This document shows, piece after piece, positions 1 to 3,917 of a DNA stretch of 5,197 bases. A model generated the notes under the pieces. That model was not told the DNA's origin and did not search any database. It was given only the letters and a program-made list of their open reading frames with translations. The position numbers were made by a program, and so were the translations under genes. Source of the DNA: Bacteriovoracaceae bacterium (GTDB lineage Bacteria > Bdellovibrionota > Bacteriovoracia > Bacteriovoracales > Bacteriovoracaceae); contig CANFNN010000219.1 of NCBI GenBank assembly GCA_947448095.1, forward strand, positions 1 to 5,197, given 5' to 3'. Each line of letters begins with the position of its first letter. Position 1 is the first letter of the stretch.

Positions 1-125
1 GGGGATGATGGCGTCATTGGTTTAAGGGCAAATGTCTGGATGTAGCCATCAAGCTTCTGATCAATATTGTTCTGAGCAAATGCACTGCTCACCAAAAGAG
101 AAAAAATAACAAAAAAGATATGCAT
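1..125 (-). CDS. Exported protein, N-terminal fragment (cut by window edge)
   Basis: Reading leftward from ATG at 125-123 gives 41 codons open to the window edge. The first 17 residues are a typical signal peptide: a short start, a hydrophobic core (IFFVIFSLLV-like), then SSAFA before QNN, so cleavage is likely after A17. The mature part visible is only about 24 residues (QNNIDQKLDGYIQTFALKP and a few more). A Shine-Dalgarno-like AAAGGT (minus strand, about 132-137) sits 6 nt before the ATG and overlaps the TAA stop of the preceding barrel gene, whose end is only 9 nt away. Translation is therefore probably coupled and the two genes co-transcribed. The IxxFxLKP pattern after the signal peptide loosely recalls the N-terminus of di-heme cytochrome c peroxidase-like proteins, but no haem motif falls inside the window, so I do not assign a function. 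Confidence 0.72.
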   Translation of the reverse strand, partial: MHIFFVIFSLLVSSAFAQNNIDQKLDGYIQTFALKPMTPSS

Positions 126-134
126 AACCGACCT

Positions 135-1127
135 TTAAAATAATGTTCCACTAAACCAAGCACCAACAGAAACAGTCTCTTCAAAAGTAGCTCGGCGCCC
201 ACTCTTGTCCACGCGCTGATCTGGAAATGGAAAACCCTGAATGTATGTTGAGACCTCTAACTTTTTAGAAAAGGCGTATGTCAAACCGGTCTGAATTGGA
301 AAGGCCTGAAGCCTCCAGGCCTTAGATTTTGGATCAGCAGTTCTCTGAGTTCCAATCATCGGGTTCCAACCAGAGGCGATTAATTTTTTATAAATCACTT
401 CTGTTCCTAGGCGGTAACCAAATTTATCCGAGAAAGCGTAATTGGCCGAGGGAGAAAAACTCAAGGTGAGTTCATTTTTTAATTCAGGAGCATAACCCGC
501 ACGACTATACTGAGCCTCGGCCACATGGCGGTCTTTATAAATATAAAAACGAGGCTGAACTAGACTGAAGACTGACCATTTGGTGTAGGTAGGCGTCCAA
601 GAATATTTAGCAAAAAAACCAGGCGTCGCAAGTGTAGTTCGTTGTTCAGCAATGTAGCCCCCGCCAATCGGCTCTGGGAAAAAATAAGGAAGATCCGTAT
701 TCAATGCACCCGTGAGTTTTCCATGCTCCGTTTTAAAAAACGTAGTTGAGATCCCAAAGCGAGGCGACTGCCAGCGAAGGGATTTGAAATCCTCAGTTTC
801 CCGCGCATTGTTCATCACCCATTGCGTGCGGGCCTGAAAATCAAGCGCATATTTAGCATTGAGGAAATAACGGAAGGAAAGATTGTTATTCAGCAGAAGA
901 CCATCATCAGATGGCTTCCCAAGAGCGTTGGGAGTAATGGATTGGTCATCGGCAAGTATACCTGGACCGTCAAAAAACGACATATAGCTTAGCGAGAAAT
1001 TACCCCACCAAGGTGCGGCAATGGTTGTGCCTTGGCTCGCAACCAATTGATTCTGCTCGGCAATTGCCGACCGAACGGTCGTGGCAAAGAGAACCAAAAT
1101 GAGGAATAAATGAGAACGTTTTTTCAT
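135..1127 (-). CDS. Putative outer-membrane beta-barrel protein (330 aa)
   Basis: No family is recognised with certainty. Residues 1-23 form a clear Sec signal peptide: KKR at the N-terminus, hydrophobic core LFLILVLFATTV, and AIA just before the likely cleavage site at A23/E24. The rest has no long hydrophobic helix. Instead it has alternating polar/aromatic stretches typical of membrane beta-strands (for example NLSFRYFLNAKYALDFQ, KWSVFSLVQPRFYIY, ELTLSFSPSANYAFSDKF, QTGLTYAFSKKLEVSTYIQG). It ends in SVGAWFSGTLF, and a C-terminal Phe is the usual signature recognised by the BAM assembly machinery. The start is chosen because the signal peptide begins exactly there. No Shine-Dalgarno precedes it, while a promoter-like sequence ends 7 nt upstream, so the message may be leaderless. 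It is followed 9 nt later by another exported protein, which suggests a two-gene envelope unit. A transporter, channel or structural barrel are all possible. The gene call is strong; the barrel assignment is inference from composition. Confidence 0.85.
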   Translation of the reverse strand: MKKRSHLFLILVLFATTVRSAIAEQNQLVASQGTTIAAPWWGNFSLSYMSFFDGPGILADDQSITPNALGKPSDDGLLLNNNLSFRYFLNAKYALDFQARTQWVMNNARETEDFKSLRWQSPRFGISTTFFKTEHGKLTGALNTDLPYFFPEPIGGGYIAEQRTTLATPGFFAKYSWTPTYTKWSVFSLVQPRFYIYKDRHVAEAQYSRAGYAPELKNELTLSFSPSANYAFSDKFGYRLGTEVIYKKLIASGWNPMIGTQRTADPKSKAWRLQAFPIQTGLTYAFSKKLEVSTYIQGFPFPDQRVDKSGRRATFEETVSVGAWFSGTLF

Positions 1128-1134
1128 CTAGTTT

Positions 1135-1164
1135 GATATACCAAACGAAAATATGACTCGTCAA
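1135..1164 (-). promoter_or_regulatory. Promoter candidate for the barrel-protein gene, nearly leaderless
   Basis: On the minus strand, TTGACG (1164-1159, 5 of 6 matches to TTGACA) is followed by an 18-nt spacer and TATATC (1140-1135, 4 of 6 matches to TATAAT). A TG one base before the -10 makes an extended -10 (TGgTATATC). Only 7 nt separate the -10 from the ATG, so transcription would start at the G at 1128 or the A of the start codon at 1127. The site lies in the 47-nt gap after phzF. It is a by-eye match; there is no expression evidence. Confidence 0.45.
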
Positions 1165-1174
1165 AAGAATTGTT

Positions 1175-1975
1175 CTAAACCTGTAAAATATCACCATTGG
1201 CCCAATTCACGACCCTTCCCTCCAAGAGAATCTCCTGAGGAGTCCAGGAAATCTGAATCTGGCTAGGCCTATTCATTTCAGCACCTTGGAAAATAGTGAT
1301 TTTGCCGGAAGCAGTTTTCATCACATCACGAACAAATCCGGCCAAGGCACAGGCAGCCGATCCCGTTGCTGGGTCTTCAATTACACTTAAAATGGGAGCA
1401 AACATTCGGACATGAAAGGTTGCAGCATCTTCCTGGAAAATAAAATAACATTTTAAAGGATCTTTAGTACTGACGGGAGATACGGCTTTTTTCAAAGCCG
1501 CATGACTTCGAAGAGGAATCACTAGAAATTCCGGTCCAACATTCACATATCTTACAAGGTCAGAATGAACTTGTGAAAAATCGACTGAGCAGTGTTTTAG
1601 AACGTGCTTTAGATCTCCATCAAACTCTCTAACAAATGGAACTCCAGGAAAAGTAATCTTCGCTCCGGATTCTGATGCTTCGGCCGACAACACTCCCAAA
1701 GGAACTTCAAGAGAAAAATGCTTCCTCTGCAAAAGTTGACCCACTAACCAAGCAGACCCGATAGAAGGATGCCCTGCAAAGGGCAACTCACTTTTTGGAG
1801 TAAAAATTCTTAAAAGATAATGATCATAGATAAAAACTGTTTCTGAGAAATTAAAATCCTGCGCAATGGATTGCATTTGTTCAGTTAAAAGTGGCTTCTC
1901 AGGAAAAACGACGGCCAATTGATTGCCAGAGTTTTTTTCTAATGTTGCGAACACATTTAAAATATAAAATTTCAT
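1175..1975 (-). CDS. PhzF-family isomerase/epimerase-like protein (266 aa)
   Basis: This is a PhzF/YddE-type protein with the diaminopimelate-epimerase-like double fold. The family is named for PhzF, which isomerises trans-2,3-dihydro-3-hydroxyanthranilate in phenazine synthesis, but most members have unknown substrates and no other phz gene is present here. Visible signatures run in order: NVFATLEKNSGNQLAVV at the N-terminus (family form is close to DVFT..GNPLAVV); SETVF with Glu45, the position of the catalytic Glu in PhzF; ELPFAGHPSIG (63-73) with His69; EDPATGSAACALAGF (200-214) with Asp201; QGAEMNRPSQI near 230-240; and a Gly-rich C-terminal strand. Length is normal for the family. The start ATG overlaps the HIT gene's TGA (ATGA), and a weak AAGAGG lies 12 nt upstream, so translation is probably coupled to the HIT gene. 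The protein is likely cytoplasmic. Family assignment is secure; the substrate is unknown. Confidence 0.94.
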   Translation of the reverse strand: MKFYILNVFATLEKNSGNQLAVVFPEKPLLTEQMQSIAQDFNFSETVFIYDHYLLRIFTPKSELPFAGHPSIGSAWLVGQLLQRKHFSLEVPLGVLSAEASESGAKITFPGVPFVREFDGDLKHVLKHCSVDFSQVHSDLVRYVNVGPEFLVIPLRSHAALKKAVSPVSTKDPLKCYFIFQEDAATFHVRMFAPILSVIEDPATGSAACALAGFVRDVMKTASGKITIFQGAEMNRPSQIQISWTPQEILLEGRVVNWANGDILQV

Positions 1976-2325
1976 CGACTACCAAAACCTCTTAGGGGTT
2001 CTCCGCCCAGAACATGAAAGTGGGTGTGAAAAACAGTTTGTCCTGCATGAGGACCACTATTCGTCACGACTCGAAAGCCGGTCTGGTCCAGTCCCTCTCT
2101 CTGGGTGACGAATCGAATTGCTTGAAAGATCTCGGCCATTTGAGAAGGCTCAGTCTCAACTAAATCATTCACGTTTTGAGTATGCTCTTTGTGAATGAAA
2201 AGATAATGATGAGTAGCGGATGGATGAAGATCGTTAAAAGCCAAAACATGTTCGTTTTCAAAAACTTTTTTCGATGGAATTTTCCCTTCGGCAATTTTAC
2301 AAAAGAGACAATCAGCATGTTGCAT
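1972..2325 (-). CDS. HIT-family nucleotide-binding hydrolase, HINT-like (117 aa)
   Basis: This is a histidine-triad protein of the Hint branch. Family members hydrolyse purine nucleoside phosphoramidates such as AMP-lysine or AMP-NH2 and act as small cytoplasmic dimers. The triad itself is clear: QTVFHTHFHVLGG, with His100, His102 and His104. Other family signatures are CLFC (Cys6 and Cys9, the zinc pair found in many bacterial members), KIAEGKIPSKKVFE, and NSGPHAGQ before the triad. One mild oddity is THHYLFIHKEH, where relatives usually have a Pro-Lys-x-His (LVIPKxH) form. Length is typical. A Shine-Dalgarno AAAGGA, lying inside the last murA codons, precedes the ATG by 6 nt. The gap to the murA stop is 3 nt, and the 3' end overlaps phzF by 4 nt, so it is the middle gene of a tight operon. 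hinT would be the usual symbol, but I cannot separate it from paralogues by eye. Confidence 0.95.
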   Translation of the reverse strand: MQHADCLFCKIAEGKIPSKKVFENEHVLAFNDLHPSATHHYLFIHKEHTQNVNDLVETEPSQMAEIFQAIRFVTQREGLDQTGFRVVTNSGPHAGQTVFHTHFHVLGGEPLRGFGSR

Positions 2326-2328
2326 ATC

Positions 2329-3594
2329 TTATCCTTTCACTCGCTTGATTTTCCCACCAAGTTTCGTAAGTTTCTCATCGATTTTTTCATAACCCCGGTC
2401 AAGGTGGTAGACGCGCTGAATTTCAGTTTCTCCGTGGGCAATGAGTGCGCATAATATAAGAGCTGCAGAGGCCCTCAGATCCGTGCACATGACCGGTGCA
2501 CCACTTAAATGTTCAACTCCCTCAATAAAAGCAGAATTTCCTTTGAGAGTAATCTTAGACCCCATGCGAATCATTTCTGGCACATGCATAAAACGGTTTT
2601 CAAAAATTGTTTCAGTTACAACTGAATTCCCCTCAACGATACTCATGAGCGCCATCATTTGCGCTTGAACATCGGTTGGAAATCCTGGGAAAGGAAGTGT
2701 TTCAATAATAGCACCCTTAAGCCGACTTGATTTTTTGACGACAACGTAATCTTGACCGACTTCAAGATTTGCTCCCATTTTAGCTAACGTTTCTAGTACA
2801 AACTTTAAGTGCAAAGGGTTAAATCCAGTGACCTTAACCTCTCCCCCACTCATGATGCCGGCAATAATGAAGGTAGCAGCTTCAATCCGGTCTCCTATGA
2901 CACGGTAAGGTTTTTGATTTGGTTTAAAATCAGATTCCTTCATGCCCTGAATCGTAATACGAGAAGTTCCCGCACCTTCAATCTTGACTCCCTGAGAGAT
3001 TAAAAAATCTGCCAGATCATCGATCTCTGGTTCCATCGCAGCATTTTCAATGACGGTTGTTCCCTCAGCTAAGACGGCCGCCATCATGATATTCTCGGTG
3101 GCCCCAACACTTGGAAAAGGAAAAGCTACCACAGCACCTTTTAATTTATCACATTTGGCTTTGATATAGCCGTTTTCAATTTCAATTTGAGCCCCCATGG
3201 TTTCAAGCGCCGTCAAATGAATATCAACAGGTCTTGCTCCAATAGCACAACCACCAGGAAGAGAAACTGAGGCGACACCGTAGCGGGCCAGCATCGGTCC
3301 CAAAACTAAAACAGAAGCGCGCATGGTTTTGACGAGTAAATAGTCAGCGTGTTGATTATCAAGTTTCGTTGCATCGACAACAATCTCTCCAGCATTTCGA
3401 GTGACTTTAATGCCCATACTTTGAAGAAGTTTTAAAATAGTCCCCACATCCATCAGATCAGGGATGCCTACAAACTTAACCGGATAAGGAAATAAAATTG
3501 TGGCAGCAAGAATGGGTAACGTGGCGTTTTTGGCCGAAGAGATCTCAACCGAGCCATTGAGCTGACAAGGACCATTAACTAAGAGCTTATCCAT
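2329..3594 (-). CDS. murA: UDP-N-acetylglucosamine 1-carboxyvinyltransferase
   Basis: MurA catalyses the first committed step of peptidoglycan precursor synthesis in the cytoplasm, moving enolpyruvate from PEP to UDP-GlcNAc. The 421-residue product is full length. Key motifs are in place: SAKNATLPILAA with Lys22 and Asn23; LPGGCAIGARPVDIHL with the reactive Cys116, the residue alkylated by fosfomycin (so not the Cys-to-Asp resistant form); FPSVGATENIMMAA; GFPTDVQAQ with Asp308, the likely catalytic base; FENRFMHVPEMIRMG; TDLRASAALI with Arg374; and HLDRGYEKIDEKLTKLGGKI at the C-terminus. The start fits the family's usual beginning (MDKLLVNGP), and AGGGAAGG lies 3-6 nt upstream. It heads the operon murA-HIT-phzF and has a plausible promoter directly upstream. 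No sign of damage. Confidence 0.98.
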   Translation of the reverse strand: MDKLLVNGPCQLNGSVEISSAKNATLPILAATILFPYPVKFVGIPDLMDVGTILKLLQSMGIKVTRNAGEIVVDATKLDNQHADYLLVKTMRASVLVLGPMLARYGVASVSLPGGCAIGARPVDIHLTALETMGAQIEIENGYIKAKCDKLKGAVVAFPFPSVGATENIMMAAVLAEGTTVIENAAMEPEIDDLADFLISQGVKIEGAGTSRITIQGMKESDFKPNQKPYRVIGDRIEAATFIIAGIMSGGEVKVTGFNPLHLKFVLETLAKMGANLEVGQDYVVVKKSSRLKGAIIETLPFPGFPTDVQAQMMALMSIVEGNSVVTETIFENRFMHVPEMIRMGSKITLKGNSAFIEGVEHLSGAPVMCTDLRASAALILCALIAHGETEIQRVYHLDRGYEKIDEKLTKLGGKIKRVKG

Positions 3595-3621
3595 AAACCT
3601 TCCCTGAAATGTTTGAGGGAA

Positions 3622-3650
3622 ATTGTAGGAGAAATTCCTAGGGTTGTCTT
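3622..3650 (-). promoter_or_regulatory. Candidate sigma70 promoter of murA, with inverted repeat in the spacer
   Basis: On the minus strand, AAGACA (3650-3645, 4 of 6 to TTGACA) and TACAAT (3627-3622, 5 of 6 to TATAAT) are separated by exactly 17 nt. Transcription would start near 3615, giving a leader of about 20 nt that carries the AGGGAAGG ribosome site (about 3606-3599). The spacer and -10 edge contain a perfect 5-bp inverted repeat, TAGGA-gaaat-TCCTA at 3626-3640 on the plus strand, which could be an operator or chance. The promoter lies about 20 bp from the left arm of the divergent RT-associated RNA element. Confidence 0.45.
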
Positions 3651-3711
3651 GCCCATCCTAAAAGAAAAGCACACTAGAGAAAGGAGGAATTAATTTTGAT
3701 GTCGGCTCTCC

Positions 3712-3729
3712 TGCGTCCTTCGGGGCGTG
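3712..3729 (+). other. UUCG-tetraloop hairpin (P2)
   Basis: CGTCC at 3714-3718 pairs with GGGCG at 3723-3727 (one U-G wobble) around the loop UUCG at 3719-3722. Two wobble pairs (3712/3729, 3713/3728) can extend it. C(UUCG)G is an exceptionally stable RNA cap, seen often in structured RNAs. It starts 24 nt inside the left arm of P1. Confidence 0.6.
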
Positions 3730-3756
3730 TACGGGAACTGGCTCTCTTATACCTTT

Positions 3757-3818
3757 GAGTAAGTTGAACCCATGCGCCGTCACGGTCTTTTTTGCTCAAC
3801 TACTCGCGGTCTACGGCG
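3757..3818 (+). other. Bulged 10-bp helix with overlapping 6-bp helix: H-type pseudoknot
   Basis: Stem 1: 3757-3767 (GAGTAAGTTGA) pairs with 3796-3805 (TCAACTACTC), giving 10 pairs with a single bulged A at 3761/3762. Its loop contains CGCCGT at 3775-3780, perfectly complementary to ACGGCG at 3813-3818, which lies outside stem 1. Forming both gives a classical H-type pseudoknot with linkers of 7, 15 and 7 nt; the 15-nt linker holds a run of six U. A small competing hairpin (CCG-UCA-CGG, 3777-3785) could replace stem 2. Both helices sit wholly inside P1. The pairing is certain at sequence level; folding in vivo is inferred. Confidence 0.55.
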
Positions 3819-3848
3819 AAGGTTTTACCCTCCACCTTCTTTCTCTAG

Positions 3849-3892
3849 TGGCATTCAGTTATCGGATTCCCTTAAAAATCCCTTAACTGCCA
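3849..3892 (+). other. Imperfect 14-bp hairpin (P5) between ncRNA core and RT start
   Basis: From the base up: TGG (3849-3851) with CCA (3890-3892); a bulge of 4 nt (3852-3855); CAGTTA (3856-3861) with TAACTG (3884-3889); a 2x2 internal loop; GGATT (3864-3868) with AATCC (3877-3881); and an 8-nt loop. No U-run follows, so it is not an intrinsic terminator. It contains two copies of TCCCTTAA (3868-3875 and 3879-3886, 11 nt apart). Its base shares 3849-3850 with the end of P1, so the two would stack or compete for those bases. Confidence 0.6.
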
Positions 3893-3917
3893 AGAGCAAA
3901 TCCTCCGAAAGGGATAT
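3878..3917 (+). promoter_or_regulatory. RT ribosome site and possible sequestering helix
   Basis: The only Shine-Dalgarno-like sequence before the RT start is AAAGGGA (3908-3914), 3-4 nt from ATG 3918, which is weak and tight. ATCCCTT (3878-3884) is perfectly complementary to AAGGGAT (3909-3915), and the first TCCCTT copy (3868-3873) offers six of the same pairs. The site can also fold locally as a CC-GAAA-GG mini-hairpin with a GNRA loop (3905-3912). Folding of P5 would free the ribosome site from the distal pairing, so RT translation could depend on the fold of the upstream RNA. This is inference from complementarity. Confidence 0.4.

Larger units (their letters stand above)
3672..3850 (+). 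repeat. Long-range inverted repeat closing the ncRNA (16-bp stem P1)
   Basis: CACTAGAGAAAGGAGG at 3672-3687 pairs with CCTTCTTTCTCTAGTG at 3835-3850: 16 consecutive pairs, all Watson-Crick except G3684-U3838. Pairing stops on both sides (A3671/G3851 and A3688/A3834). The enclosed interior is 147 nt. In position this resembles the a1/a2 closing repeats of retron msr-msd RNA. The AAGGAGG in the left arm looks like a Shine-Dalgarno but would be buried in the stem. Confidence 0.8.
3672..3892 (+). ncRNA. Candidate structured ncRNA upstream of the reverse transcriptase
   Basis: The 323 bases between murA and the RT start hold no convincing protein gene but dense pairing potential. A 16-bp outer stem (3672-3687 with 3835-3850) encloses a 147-nt interior with a UUCG-capped hairpin, a 10-bp bulged helix and a pseudoknot helix. 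A further 14-bp imperfect hairpin (3849-3892) follows. By eye the interior is more GC-rich than the RT gene downstream, which is common for structured RNA next to AT-rich genes. Retrons and several DRT/UG reverse transcriptases (DRT2, DRT3, DRT9 among them) carry an ncRNA of this size beside the RT that serves as template and/or cofactor. Boundaries are inferred from the stems only; the 5' end may lie anywhere from about 3660 to 3672 and the 3' end anywhere from 3850 to the RT start. I found no convincing plus-strand promoter before it. The RNA could alternatively be the structured 5' leader of the RT mRNA. Confidence 0.68.

Noticed and set aside
1165..1180. Terminator after phzF from AGAAcaaTTCTTTT on the minus strand.
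   Set aside because: Only 4 A/T-rich base pairs with a 3-nt loop; too weak to call.
2176..3003. Plus-strand open frames at 2176-2454, 2441-2668 and 2809-3003.
   Set aside because: They are antisense to the strongly supported HIT and murA genes and show no protein family features.
3601..3620. Hairpin TCCCT...AGGGA in the murA leader.
   Set aside because: Five or six pairs around a 10-nt loop, mostly made by the purine-rich ribosome site and its chance complement; no evidence of regulation.
3644..3680. Plus-strand promoter for the ncRNA using TTGTCT (3644-3649) or TTGCCC (3649-3654).
   Set aside because: No acceptable -10 hexamer lies 16-18 nt downstream; the best candidates match only 3 of 6 bases or have a 20-nt spacer.
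3699..3758. A 19-codon ORF (ATG 3699, stop TGA 3756) preceded by a textbook AAGGAGG at 3681-3687.
   Set aside because: The spacing of 11 nt is long, the AAGGAGG is fully consumed by the 16-bp stem P1, and the frame runs through the UUCG hairpin. It is better explained as structure, although a leader peptide cannot be excluded.
3672..3850. Canonical retron msr-msd.
   Set aside because: The closing arms fit, but no AGC branching site follows the left arm, the RT has YGDD rather than YADD, and no VTG motif appears in the C-terminal part visible.
3849..3892. Rho-independent terminator after the ncRNA.
   Set aside because: The hairpin is good but is followed by agagcaaatc, not a U-run.
3600..3917. 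Group II intron with this RT as its encoded protein.
   Set aside because: No GUGYG-type 5' end in a suitable place, the 5' region is too short for intron domains I-III, and no maturase or HNH signature is visible. The 3' side is outside the window, so domains V/VI could not be checked.
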